Shown: positions 1-10,359 of the stretch, piece by piece
Numbering within the stretch: the stretch's first letter is position 1
Layout: the number at the start of each line of letters is the position of its first letter
NCBI GenBank assembly: GCA_036784855.1
Contig: JAZDSV010000096.1
Coordinates: 1 to 32,258 of the forward strand
Source: Aphelidium insulamus
Lineage: Eukaryota > Aphelidiomycota > Aphelidea > Aphelidiaceae
Length of the DNA stretch: 32,258 bases
Direction: 5' to 3'
The notes under the pieces: model-generated
Databases searched by the model: none
Seen by the model: the letters and a program-made list of their open reading frames with translations, nothing else
Told to the model about the DNA's origin: nothing
Translations under genes and position numbers: made by a program

Positions 1-159
1 ATACCCTTTCTTGACTATTGAGCCGTTACGCGGTCTTTGCCACAAACAATCAATACATTTTACCACCCGCACCTTTACAGAAACACGCAGCTATGTGGGC
101 GACAATGACAGCACGGACGGTGCTGTTGTTAACTGGCTTCAGGTGAGGCAAATAGACTT

Positions 160-767
160 CACCAGGAAATTTAAAGCGCTCATGAATTTGACGGCCACGT
201 TCATCAGTCGCGCCTGAAGTCGGTCTGCGTCACTGCAGCTCCTGAATTGTAGTAGCCGCCTGTCTGCGCAGATCGCCGCCTGCACTCCATGTAGCTTTTT
301 TGTGTGCAGGCAACAGTACACGTAATGCGAGAAGTTGTAGCTCACCACTTCAGCGGCACTTAAATGTACTGAGCGGATTCGTGGACCGCGTCAGAGTCCA
401 GCAGCGCATCAGCAAACACGCCCAGTAGCCAGCGCGGACTGCGCCGTCATTTCTTTAACAGACGATGGCATTCCGGGTTGAGCAGTGTGCACGGTAACTT
501 GCTTTGGGGCCTCTTCCGCTTCGACTTTGGGCCAGTGGCTGCTGATGGGCAACTCGGCTGGCGAAGCAGCGTACGCGTGTTTTCTGCATCCACACTGATC
601 TCTTCACGGGATCTGCCACTTCAGTCTTGCCATTTCGACTCGCTTCCATCATCGCTATCATCACTGTCATTGTCGTCCTCTGCCGCGGCATCCACTCGTC
701 TTCTGCATCAGCCGTAATGAGTGAAACATCGGCGCGTAGTGTGCCGGCTTTTCAGCAGCGGAAGCTG
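160..767 (-). pseudogene. Relic of amplicon gene A (leftmost copy)
   Basis: The minus strand resembles the intact gene A at 9609-10241. The C-terminal half is recognisable around 160-350 and the acidic N-terminal half around 560-720. The frame is broken many times by small insertions and deletions, and the start region near 760 no longer has the two adjacent ATG codons of the intact copy. Positions 1-160 match the sequence downstream of intact A. No product is expected. This is the most decayed A copy in the window. The function of gene A is unknown. The abundance of small indels could also reflect poor sequence quality near a contig end. Confidence 0.75.
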
Positions 768-864
768 CACCGTTCTCCTCTGAAAGGTTTTACGAACAGT
801 GAGGGTTGTCCAGCACAACCTCGACACTGGTCTCCAACGGTGCGGTGCCTGCGAAAACCCTGCC

Positions 865-1660
865 GCGTGATTTTGTAGTGTCAAGGCCAACAGGACGCAG
901 ACACACACAGCTAGTAGAATCTAACACTTCATTTAATTGTCGCGTGGACTTTGGGCACCGGGGTCAAGACCAGCAGGACGCAGACGCATCGTTGTTAGGT
1001 AGAATCTAAATACCCTTGTATTTTACCTGTCGCGTGATTCTTTAGGCAGTGTCAAGGCCAACAGGACGCGGTGACACAGCTAGTAGAATTTAACACTTTA
1101 TTTACCTGTCGCGTGGATTCTTTTTAGCAATTGGCTCAAGACCAATTGCGATGCAGACGCACACAGCTAGTAGAATCTAACACCTTTATTTACCTGTCAT
1201 AGGATTCTTTAGTACTGTCAAGACTAACAGGAGTGTATCATCACGTTGTAAGTAGAATCTAACACCTCTGCGATACCGGTCAGTGGATCTTTAGTAGTGC
1301 TAAGACCAACAGGACGGGTGACACGCTAGTGAATCTAACACCTTTATTTAATTAATGTGTGATTCGTGAAATATGTTGTAATAGGATTGCTGACGCACAA
1401 TGTTAGTAGAATCTACACCCTTTATTTCTAATTTGCTGCGTGGATTTCGCAGCAATTGTCAAGACCAACAGGACGCAGCGGTTTACACACAGTAGAATTT
1501 GTACATCCTTTATTTACCGGTCGCGTGATTTTAGTGTGCCAAGACCAACAGGACGCAGACACAATGTTAGTAGAATCTAACACCTTTATTTCACTCAATG
1601 CGTGGATTCTTTAGTAGTTCAAGGCCAACAGGACGCTGACAATATCATTGTTGCAGAATA
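865..1660 (+). repeat. 83-bp minisatellite, array 1 (degenerate)
   Basis: About nine or ten degenerate copies of the 83-bp unit seen cleanly in array 2, in the same orientation. Recognisable cores are 'caagaccaacaggacgcag', 'agtagaatctaacacc' and 'tttatttacctgtcgcgtgg'. Unit lengths vary and substitutions are frequent. The array lies between a minus-strand A relic on the left and a plus-strand D relic on the right, the same divergent arrangement as the other arrays. No coding potential is visible. Confidence 0.85.
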
Positions 1661-2400
1661 TAACACGACGGTACTTCATGCCGTTTGCCACCCAGGTAGT
1701 CAGACGAAGGCATCGCTGCCATTATTACGTAAGCGGTCGCGATAAGGTGGACGCGATGACGTATCATCTACAGATCGACACGGCAGAATCTACCCAGAAG
1801 AAATGCAAAGTCGAGCTGACGACCCTGCTCGGCTTCCCACACCCCAGTCGACTGAAGGTCGCTGGCGCTGCGCGTACCGCGTCGAAGCGCGTGCCCAAAT
1901 CGCCGTCAGACGCCTGAAACCGGGGTGTCGGCGTAACACCCAGTCGGCGAGGACCCGCGCGTGGCGATGACTTCGAGATCGCAGTCTACGAAATCATCAA
2001 ATTGGGCGAGACGCCGACATATGACCCGCAGCTACAGCATCTCCACCATCAGTCGATATTATCTGCCTGCCAGCTGGTCTGCACCAGCACCTCGCGCACC
2101 CATTCTGGGCAGAAGCCCAATCAATCGCTCTGTCAGCCATGTGCCGCCTATGGAAGCCGATTTTGCAGCGAACCCACGTCCACCAATTGCTGAACCACTC
2201 CAGCGCCGCCTTTGATTGTCCATAAAGCGCGCCACAGGGTGGTTTCGTTGCTTTCTGCGAATTGCAAATCCGCGCGACATCTGGATGTGATTGACGTTTC
2301 TGCCTTACCGGATCATATATTCACCAATAAGCGCAGGTTTGGGCTGAACGTGGTTGTACATTCTGCTTTTCCGGCGACAGTTTGAGGTCTGAGTATCTGA
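1661..2400 (+). pseudogene. Relic of amplicon gene D
   Basis: Plus-strand copy of gene D (best copy 12227-12796, minus strand), heavily broken by indels. Matching segments include the basic N-terminal region near 1790-1910, the central region near 1930-2110 and the proline-rich C-terminal part near 2140-2215. Frame shifts and stops separate them. It follows array 1 directly, as D follows its array in the other units. No function is known for D and no product is expected here. Confidence 0.75.
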
Positions 2401-2496
2401 CATTGAGCAGCGCTATTTATAATACAGCTCCATTGTAACGGAAATGAAAATACAGGCACCATCAATACCAACAACATTATCCAGGCACAGGTACCA

Positions 2497-2790
2497 CGCA
2501 GTCAATAGCGGCTGAGGCAAACGCATTGAGCGTCATCAGGCTGATGAATGCTTCAACCGCTGTACGCTTAACGATCCTTCAAGGGCGACCTGACGGGCAT
2601 CAGCGTGCCAAGAGCCATTTGAAGAAAGTACAAGGCGGCAAAGCTGGTGCGTGGCTCTTCTATTGCACGCGGTTGGCCGGTGCGTGCACTATCATTGCAG
2701 GCACGCACCCAATACTGACTGGCGGTGACGGTGACGCAGAAGATAGAGTCACAGCCAGTGGAGGCGACGCGGAGAGCACCACCGGTATTC
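2497..2790 (+). pseudogene. Relic of amplicon gene C (TRIAP1/Mdm35-like)
   Basis: Plus-strand degenerate copy of the twin-CX9C gene found intact at 11414-11629. The stretches 'gatgaatgcttcaaccgctg' and 'caagggcgacctgac' correspond to the first CX9C helix and the loop after it, but the start and frame are disrupted. It lies between D and B relics, as in the other units. The 430-bp insertion found between C and D in the right-hand unit is absent here. Confidence 0.65.
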
Positions 2791-2918
2791 GTAGCGGGGC
2801 GAGCGACGGCCGAGATGGCGGCCCGGCAATGGGCGCTGTAACGGTGTCAATTTTCACGTGGCACAGCAGATGGGCGCGACAAGATCGGCGTACAGCGAGA
2901 GTTTATTGGCGAAGTAGA

Positions 2919-3690
2919 TTAAACGGGCCTGCGCAGAACCGCGCCGACGCCTGCTGGTTCCGGGAGTGACGGCTGCGGCGCAGTCAGGGCGTGGAGGCAT
3001 CTGGCCTTGCGCGGGTCAGGTCGTAGTTTCGGCGTCGCTCGGCGACTTTGTAGCGCCACAGCTTTTGGCGGCGTGGGCGGTGCTTGCTGTAACGTCGACT
3101 GCGCCATCGCCACAGCGGAACTGGTAGGAAAAGGATCCGTCGGCTACGGTGCTGTTTGCCGCAGCAGCGAGCTGCATCATGCTGTCGCCTCCGTCACCAC
3201 CTCGCAGCATCTCGACAGTGCCGCTCATCGACCGCTTTGCGTAAACTAGTTCGGGGCTTCACGGCGCCGGACGCTGCGGATCCTCTTGAGGAACAGGTGG
3301 CGCTTGGCTATCCACTGGCTGACGCGCATCATCCACGGCTCCCGCGGTCCGCCTGTATCAGGAGCGCGCGCGCACTTGGCCTCGTAGTCGCGCGCGTCCC
3401 GTATCTGCGACTCCTGGGTACACTTTGAACATTTTCTTGCGCAACTCCAGTGTCCCGTGGATGTCTGCGGTACGATCACCAGAGGTGGCGCTGTTGTCGG
3501 CGGCCACGTCGCGCAGCACGATACTCCCAAAGCAGCTGCGCGTCAGCGTGTATCGGCGTTCGTGTGGCGGGTGCGCTGGCATGTCCCCGGCGGTCACCAG
3601 CGCCGCCATTGCGCTGCTGATGGGGCTGTTGTTGTTGTTGCGGCGGCGGCGCAACTCTTCGCCGATGCCGCGCCCATTGGTTAGCCCGCA
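2919..3690 (-). pseudogene. Relic of amplicon gene B
   Basis: Minus-strand copy of gene B (intact at 10360-11206). Similarity covers the Gln/Pro-rich N-terminus (near 3600-3690), the central helical region (near 3250-3480) and the Pro/Ala-rich C-terminus (near 2930-3110), spread over different frames. It ends at a TAA whose complement is 2919-2921. Multiple frameshifts make it a pseudogene. It is convergent with the C relic at 2497-2790, as in all units. Confidence 0.75.
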
Positions 3691-3955
3691 AAAAAGTGCC
3701 GCCGCCAGCCGGCCGTCCAGACGAGACCGGGATGCACCGCAGCGTGGTAAAGATAATCCAGTAGGTGGCCTGACACGACGCTCACGAAATGCCTTCTTCT
3801 TGACTTGCTGCGCCGTTGCTCGCTGGTCGCGGTCATTGGCATCAATTGCACAGGATGCACACTGGCACTTGGCGAGAAACACGGCATAGGCAAGACAATG
3901 ACAGCACGGACGGTGCTTGCTGTTAACTGGCTTTAGTAGAGGTGGCAAATAGACT

Positions 3956-4576
3956 TCACTGTAGAGCCGCAGCGGCCAGTTGACGGCCACGCGTTCATCG
4001 GCCGCGCTGAAGGCTTATCTACGTCACCGCAGCCTGAATTGTAGTAGCCGCTCGTTTGCGCAGATCGCCGTTCTCCTCGCACTCCAGGTGCCAGGTAGAA
4101 AAATAGTGACACGTAATGCGAGAAGCGTCTTCACTACCAGCGGCACTTAAATGCTCAGAAAACATTCGCGACCGCGTCAGAGTCCAGCAAAGCATCAGCA
4201 AACACTGCTCAGTAGCCGCAGGTGACTGTGCCGTCATTTTCTTGAACAGACGCGATACATTCGGGTTGAGCAGCGGGTGCACTGTAACTGTTTTGGGGCC
4301 GCCTCTTCCCTGCTCGACTTTAAATAGTGGCTGCTGATGGGCAACTCGGCTGAAGCAGCTGGTGGCGGCATCGCCGGTGTTTTCTGCATCCACACTGATC
4401 TCTTCACCGGGATCTGCCGCTTCGATCTCGGTCATTTCGACTTCAAGCCCATCATCGCTATCATCACTGTCATTGTCGTCCTCTGCCGCGGCATCCACCG
4501 GCTCCTCCGCATCAGCCGTAATGAGTGAAACATCGGCGCGTAGTGTGCCGGCCATTATGCGAAGTAGCTGCATCAT
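3956..4576 (-). pseudogene. Frameshifted copy of amplicon gene A
   Basis: Minus-strand copy of gene A. The first roughly 70 residues, including the start MMQLLR and the acidic stretch, are nearly identical to the intact copy. A short out-of-frame segment of about 20 codons follows, restored by a second indel, and then the frame is lost again near the C-terminus so that reading stops at about 4019 rather than at the normal stop at 3956. It starts next to array 2, as intact A starts next to array 3. Function unknown; probably non-functional. Confidence 0.8.
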
Positions 4577-4665
4577 GTTCTCCTGAAAAGGTTTTACGAA
4601 CAGTGAGGGTTGGGTTCAGACAACCTCGACACTGGCTCTGTTAAACAGTGCGGTGCTCGCGGAAA

Positions 4666-5240
4666 CCTGTCGCGTGGATTCTTTAGTAGTGTCAAGGCCA
4701 ACAGGACGCAGACACACACAGCTAGTAGAATCTAACACCCTTTATTTACCTGTCGCGTGGATTCTTTAGTAGTGTCAAGTCCAACAGGTCGCAGACGCAC
4801 ACAGCTAGAATCTAACTACCCTTTATTTACCTGTCAGCGTGGATTCATTTAGTACTGTCAAGACCAACAGGACGCAGACACACACAGCTAGTAGAATCTA
4901 ACACCCTTTATTTACCTGTCGCGTGGATTCTTTAGTACTGTCAAGACCAACAGGACGCAGACACACACAGCTAGTAGATCTAACACCCTTTATTTACCTG
5001 TCGCGTGGATTATTTAGTACTGTCAAGACCAACAGGACGCAGACACACACAGCTAGTAGAATCTAACACCCTTTATTTACCTGTCGCGTGGATTATTTAG
5101 TACTGTCAAGGCCAACAGGACGCAGACACACACAGCTAGTAGAATCTAACACCCTTTATTTACCTGTCGCGTGGATTCTTTAGTAGTGTCAAGGCCAACA
5201 GGACGCTGACACACACAGCTAGTAGAATATAACACGACGG
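4666..5240 (+). repeat. 83-bp minisatellite, array 2 (7 units)
   Basis: Seven head-to-tail copies of an 83-bp unit, period measured from successive 'gcgtggatt' occurrences (for example 4676 and 4759). Each unit contains 'ctttatttacctgtcgcgtg', a 'caagaccaacaggacgcag' core and 'acacacacagctagtagaat'. It separates the 5' end of minus-strand A (4576) from the 5' end of plus-strand D (about 5250). I infer that it is the intergenic spacer of a divergent gene pair and may carry promoter or enhancer functions. That is not shown by sequence alone. Confidence 0.95.
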
Positions 5241-5247
5241 TACTTGT

Positions 5248-5786
5248 TTGCCAGCTACCTTAGGTAGTCAGACGGTAGCCTGGCATCGCTACATATACGC
5301 CTGGAAATCAAATGGCGCAAAAATCGTCTCAGTGGCCGGCGAGGACATGGCAAGTGTGGCGATGACTTTGGAGATCGCAACTACGAAATCTACCGCAATT
5401 GGGCGGAGACGTCGACATATGACCCGCGAGTTACAGCTATCTTCGCACCATCAGTCGATATTATTCGCTCGCCGCTGGCTCCTGCACCAGCACTCGGCGT
5501 ACCCATTCTGGCAGAAGCCCAATCAATCGTTTGTCACTATGCGCCGCTCATGGAAGCCGATTTTGCAGCGAACCCACGTCCACCAATTGCCGGTCCGCTT
5601 CCAGCGCCGCCTTTTGATGTCCATGTGCAGCATGCCAAGGTGGCGGTTTCTGCGTTGCTTTCGCGAATTGCAAATCCGGGTGCGACATTTCCGATGATTG
5701 ACGCCTTGCCTACCGGATCATATATCTGCACTGTCATGCAGGTTTGGGCGAACGTGGTTGTAGACATTTCGCTTTTCAAGCATTGA
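5248..5786 (+). pseudogene. Copy of gene D with an internal deletion
   Basis: Plus-strand copy of gene D. The 5' leader up to 'catcgctacatatacg' (about 5308) joins directly to 'cctggaaatcaaatggcgc', removing a segment of roughly 240 bp that encodes the basic N-terminal region in other copies. Downstream the C-terminal 78 residues (5550-5786) are intact and match the right-hand copy at 7953-8189 essentially throughout. Positions 5787-5902, as in the other units, separate D from C. Probably a pseudogene. Function of D unknown. Confidence 0.8.
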
Positions 5787-5902
5787 AGTTTGAGGGTTTG
5801 AGCATTCGACATTGAGCAGTACATATAATAAAGAAATCGCATTTGCACGAATGAAAATACTAAACGATCAATACCAACAACATTATCCAGCAATATACAA
5901 CA

Positions 5903-6019
5903 ATGCAGTCAATAGCGGCCGAGTGCACCGATTGAAGCACACGTACGATGAATGCTTCAACCGGGTGGTACGCCAACGACTTTCTCAAGGGCGACCTGAC
6001 GCAGCATCCGTGCCAAGGT
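5903..6019 (+). pseudogene. Truncated gene C at the inversion junction
   Basis: Plus-strand copy of the TRIAP1/Mdm35-like gene. The ATG at 5903 begins as in the intact copy, but one T is missing after the first cysteine motif, giving an in-frame stop. The homology ends abruptly after the codons for HPCQ at about 6019, where the sequence switches to the interior of gene A. This is the breakpoint between the inverted left part and the right part of the block. Confidence 0.8.
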
Positions 6020-6025
6020 GGCGAT

Positions 6026-6450
6026 GCCGCCACCAAAGCTGCTTCAGCCGAGTTGCCCATCAGCAGCCACTATTTAAAGTCGAAGCGGGAAGAGGCGGCC
6101 CCCAAAACAGTTACAGTGCACCCGCTGCTCAACCCGAATGTATCGCGTCTGTTCAAAGAAAATGACGGCACAGTCACCGCGGCTACTGAGCGTGTTTGCT
6201 GATGCTTTGCTGGACTCTGACGCGGTCACGAATGTTTTCGAGCATTTAAGTGCCGCTGGTAGTGAAGACGCTTCTCGCATTACGTGTCCACTATTTTTCT
6301 ACCTGGCTTACCTGGAGTGAGGAGAACGGCGATCTGCGCAAACGAGCGGCTACTACAATTCAGGCTGCAGTGACGCAGACAAACTTTCAGGCGCGGCCCG
6401 ATGAACGCGTGGCCGTCAAATTCATGGCCGCTTTAGAAGCTCTACAGTGA
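6026..6450 (+). pseudogene. 5'-truncated copy of gene A
   Basis: Begins inside gene A at the codons for GDAATKAASAELP; the acidic N-terminus and start codon are missing because of the junction with gene C at 6019-6026. It also carries a one-base insertion near 6160 (four A residues more than the intact copy allows in frame) and a two-base deletion near 6319 that creates a TGA. The original stop is retained at 6448-6450. It cannot give the normal product. Confidence 0.85.
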
Positions 6451-6568
6451 AGTCTATTTGCCACCTCCACATAGAAGCCAGTTAACAACAAGCACCGTCC
6501 GTGCTGTCATTGTCTTACATAGCTGCGTGTTTCTGTAAAGTGCCAGTGTGCATCTGTGCAATTGTGCA

Positions 6569-7415
6569 ATGACCGCGACTAGCAGCAACGGCGCAACAGT
6601 CAAGAAAAGGTATTTCGGAGCGTCGTGTCAGACACATACAGTTATCTTTACCACGCTGCAGTGCATCCCGGTCTCGTCTGACAGCCGGCGGCGGCGGCAC
6701 GGTAACAATGGGCGCGGCACGGCGAAGAGTTGCGCCACCACCGCAACAACAACAACAGCCCCATCAGCAACGTAATGGCGGCGCCAGACCGCTGGGACAT
6801 ACCAGCGCACCGCCACACGAACGCCGATACACGACGCACAGCTACTTTGGGAGCACGTTGCGCGACGTGGCCGCCGACAACAGCGCCACCCTGGTGATCA
6901 TACCGCAGACATCCACGGAACTGGAGTTGCGCAAGAAAATGTTCAAAGTGTACAAGGAGTCGCAGATACGGAGCGCGCGCGACTACGAGGCAAAGTTGCG
7001 CGCTCTGATACAGGCGGACGCGGAGACGGTGGATGTGCGCGTCAACCAGTGGTAAACCAAGCGCTACCTGTTCCTCAAGAAGGATCTGGCGTCCGGCGCC
7101 GTGAAGCCCGAACAGTTTATAGCGTTCGATGAGCGCACTGTCAAGATGCTGCGAGGTGGTGACGGAGGCGACGATGATGCAGCCGCTGCTGCGGCAAACA
7201 GCACCGTGCCGACGGATCCTTTTCTACTAAGTTCCGCTGTGGCGATGGCAGTCGACGTACAACAAGCACCGCCCACGCCGCCAAAAGCTGCGCCACAGTC
7301 GCCGACGACGCCAAAACTACGAATCGACCCGCGCAAGGCGAATGCCTCCGCCCTGACTGCGCCGCAACCGTCTCCGAACCAGCAGGCGTCGGCGCGGTCT
7401 GTGCGGCCCGTTTAA
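6569..7415 (+). pseudogene. Copy of gene B with an internal stop
   Basis: Nearly identical to intact gene B at 10360-11206, including the possible first exon (ATG at 6569), the 52-nt candidate intron and the Gln/Pro-rich start of exon 2 at about 6708. At 7053-7055 the intact reading 'ggataacc' is replaced by 'ggtaaacc', which gives a TAA after residue W in the central helical region. The frame stays open after this stop to 7415, so this is a recent or single lesion. A sequencing error is possible. Confidence 0.75.
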
Positions 7416-7554
7416 TCTACTCAATAAACTCTCGCTGTATGCCGTCTTGTCGCGCCCATCTGCTGTGCCACAGTGATATTGCAGTTACACGCTCTATTGC
7501 CGGCCGCCATCTCGGCCGTCGCTCGCCCCGCTACCGAATACCGAGGCGGTGCTC

Positions 7555-7835
7555 TCACGTCGCGCCTCCTGCAGCTGTGACTCTATCTTCTTGCGTCGCA
7601 CCGTCACCTGCAGTCATAGTATTAGTGCGTGCCTGCCAATGATAGTGCACGCGCGGCCAACCGCGTGCAATAGAGAAAGAGCCACGCACCAGCACGCACG
7701 CCTTGTACTCTTCAAATAGCTCTTGGCACGGATGCTGCGTCAGGTCGCCCTTGAGAAAGTCGTTGGCGTACCAGCGGTTGAAGCATTCATCGTACGTGTG
7801 CTTCAATCGGTGCACTCGGCCGCTATTGACTGCAT
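7555..7835 (-). pseudogene. Frameshifted copy of gene C (TRIAP1/Mdm35-like)
   Basis: Minus-strand copy with ATG at 7835. One base is missing at 'gtgcttcaatcgg' compared with 'gtgcttcaaatcgg' in the intact copy, so the natural frame stops right after the first cysteine. An upstream ATG reads in the downstream frame and gives an apparent 113-residue ORF in which the first CX9C is disrupted, while the second ([11 protein letters not shown]) is intact. I regard it as a pseudogene unless the missing base is an error. Confidence 0.7.
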
Positions 7836-7952
7836 TGTTGTATATTGCTGGATAATGTTGTTGGTATTGATCGTTTAGTATTTTCATTTCGTGCAAATGC
7901 GATTTCTTTATTATATGTACTGCTCAATGTCGAATGCTCAAACCCTCAAACT

Positions 7953-8695
7953 TCAATGCTTGAAAAGCGAAATGTCTACAACCACGTTCGCCCAAACCTG
8001 CATGACAGTGCAGATATATGATCCGGTAGGCAAGGCGTCAATCATCGGAAATGTCGCACCCGGATTTGCAATTCGCGAAAGCAACGCAGAAACCGCCACC
8101 TTGGCATGCTGCACATGGACATCAAAAGGCGGCGCTGGAAGTGGACCGGCAATTGGTGGACGTGGGTTCGCTGCAAAATCGGCTTCCATGAGCGGCGCAT
8201 AGTGACAACGATTGATTGGGCTTCTGCCAGAATGGGTACGCCGAGTGCTGGTGCAGGAGCCAGCGGCGAGCGAATAATATCGACTGATGGTGCGAAGATA
8301 GCTGTAACTCGCGGGTCATATGTCGACGTCTCCGCCCAATTGCGGTAGATTTCGTAGTTGCGATCTCCAAAAGTCATCGCCACACTTGCCAGGTCCTCGC
8401 CGGCCACTGAGACGATTTTTGCGCCATTTGATTTCCAGGCGTCGACGACAGATTTAGGCACGCGCTTCGACGCCAATTTTGCGCGCTTGGCGCCAACACG
8501 ACCTTCAGTCGACGGGGTGTGGGAAGCCGGCAGATCGCGATCGCTCGACTTTTTGCATTTTTTCTTCACACAAAGTGGAATTCTGCCGTGTCGTCTAACA
8601 GATGATACGTCATCGCGTCCCGCCTTATCGCGACCCGCGCTTACGTATATGTAGCGATGCCAGGCTACCGTCTGACTACCTAAGGTAGCTGGCAA
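7953..8695 (-). pseudogene. Copy of gene D with a one-base frameshift
   Basis: Minus-strand copy of gene D. The N-terminal two thirds read from an upstream ATG at 8695, and the C-terminal 78 residues occupy 7953-8189 in another frame. A missing A near 8209 ('gacaacg' against 'gacaaacg' in the right-hand copy) explains the break. The poly-T run near 8550 is two bases shorter than in other copies and opens the leader frame, which is closed elsewhere. Unlike the copy at 12227, the C-terminus here reads on to SLFKH. Function unknown. Confidence 0.75.
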
Positions 8696-8704
8696 ACAAG
8701 TACC

Positions 8705-9521
8705 GTCGTGTTATATTCTATCAGCTGTGTGTCAGCGTCCTGTTGGCCTCGACACTACTAAAGAATCCACGCGACAGGTAAATAAAGGGTGTTAGATTCT
8801 ACTAGCTGTGTGTGTCTGCGTCCTGTTGGTCTTGACACTACTAAAGAATCCACGCGACAGGTAAATAAAGGGTGTTAGATTCTACTAGCTGTGTGTCTGC
8901 GTCCTGTTGGTCTTGGACAGTACTAAAGAATCCACGCGACAGGTAATAAAGGTGTTAGATTCTACTAGCTGCGTGCGTCAGCGTCTCTGTTGGCCTTGAC
9001 ACTACTAAAGAATCCACGCGACAGGTAAATGAAAGGTGTTAGATTTCATTAGCTGTGTGTGTCTGCGTCCTGTTGGTCTTGACACTACTAAAGAATCCAC
9101 GCGACAGGTAATAAAGGGTGTTAGATTCTACTAGCTGTGTGTGTCTGCGTCCTGTTGGTCTTGACAGTACTAAAGAATCCACGCGACAGGTAATATAGGG
9201 TTGATATTCTACTAGCCGTGTGCGTCTGCGTCCTGTTGGTCTTGACAGTACTAAAGAATCCACGCGACAGGTAAATAAAGGGTGTTAGATTCTACTAGCT
9301 GTGTGTGTCTGCGTCCTGTTGGTCTTGACAGTACTAAAGAATCCACGCGACAGGTAAATAAAGGGTGTTAGATTCTACTAGCTGTGTGCGTCTGCGTCCT
9401 GTTGGTCTTGACAGTACTAAAGAATCCACGCGACAGGTAAATAAAGGGTGTTAGATTCTACTAGCTGTGTGTGTCTGCGTCCTGTTGGCCTTGACACTAC
9501 TAAAGAATCCACGCGACAGGT
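8705..9521 (-). repeat. 83-bp minisatellite, array 3 (about 10 units)
   Basis: About ten units of the same 83-bp minisatellite as array 2, in inverted orientation ('aaagaatccacgcgacaggt' is the reverse complement of the array 2 core). A few units have small deletions. It lies between the 5' end of minus-strand D (8695) and the 5' end of plus-strand A (9609), so the arrangement mirrors array 2 exactly. Confidence 0.95.
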
Positions 9522-9608
9522 TTCGCGAGCACCGCACCGTTTAACAGAGCCAGTGTCGAGGTTGTCTGAACCCAACCCTCACTGTTCGTAAAACCTTTTC
9601 AGGAGAAC

Positions 9609-10241
9609 ATGATGCAGCTACTTCGCATAATGGCCGGCACACTACGCGCCGATGTTTCACTCATTACGGCTGATGCGGAGGAGCCGGTGGATGCCGCGGC
9701 AGAGGACGACAATGACAGTGATGATAGCGATGATGGGCTTGAAGTCGAAATGACCGAGACTGAAGTGGCAGATCCCGGTGAAGAGATCAGTGTGGATGCA
9801 GAAAACACCGGCGATGCCGCCACCAAAGCTGCTTCAGCCGAGTTGCCCATCAGCAGCCACTATTTAAAGTCGAAGCGGGAAGAGGCGGCCCCCAAAACAG
9901 TTACAGTGCACCCGCTGCTCAACCCGAATGTATCGCGTCTGTTCAAGAAAATGACGGCACAGTCACCGCGGCTACTGAGCGTGTTTGCTGATGCTTTGCT
10001 GGACTCTGACGCGGTCACGAATGTTTTCGAGCATTTAAGTGCCGCTGGTAGTGAAGACGCTTCTCGCATTACGTGTCCACTATTTTTCTACCTGGCTTAC
10101 CTGGAGTGCGAGGAGAACGGCGATCTGCGCAAACGAGCGGCTACTACAATTCAGGCTGCAGTGACGCAGACAAACTTTCAGGCGCGGCCCGATGAACGCG
10201 TGGCCGTCAAATTCATGGCCGCTTTAGAAGCTCTACAGTGA
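9609..10241 (+). CDS. Amplicon gene A, unknown protein, intact copy
   Basis: Open frame of 210 residues and the only full-length A copy in the window. I do not recognise the family. Residues 22-66 are strongly acidic (repeated D/E/S), followed by a more hydrophobic, probably helical region with an HPLLNPNVSRLF segment around residue 101 and a C-terminal helical part ending EALQ. There is no signal peptide or membrane segment. The start is the first of two adjacent ATG codons; 83-88 bp upstream lies the end of array 3. It is divergent from the D copy at 7953-8695 across the array and co-oriented with gene B 119 bp downstream. That the reading frame survives while sister copies decay suggests past or present coding function. 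Confidence 0.65.
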   Translation: MMQLLRIMAGTLRADVSLITADAEEPVDAAAEDDNDSDDSDDGLEVEMTETEVADPGEEISVDAENTGDAATKAASAELPISSHYLKSKREEAAPKTVTVHPLLNPNVSRLFKKMTAQSPRLLSVFADALLDSDAVTNVFEHLSAAGSEDASRITCPLFFYLAYLECEENGDLRKRAATTIQAAVTQTNFQARPDERVAVKFMAALEALQ

Positions 10242-10359
10242 AGTCTATTTGCCACCTCCACATAGAAGCCAGTTAACAACAAGCACCGTCCGTGCTGTCA
10301 TTGTCTTACATAGCTGCGTGTTTCTGTAAAGTGCCAGTGTGCATCTGTGCAATTGTGCA

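Noticed and set aside
9039-9263. ORF running through minisatellite array 3 encoding a repeated peptide
   Set aside because: It simply follows the 83-bp repeat, whose length is not a multiple of three, and is interrupted where units vary. The array has no codon structure of its own.
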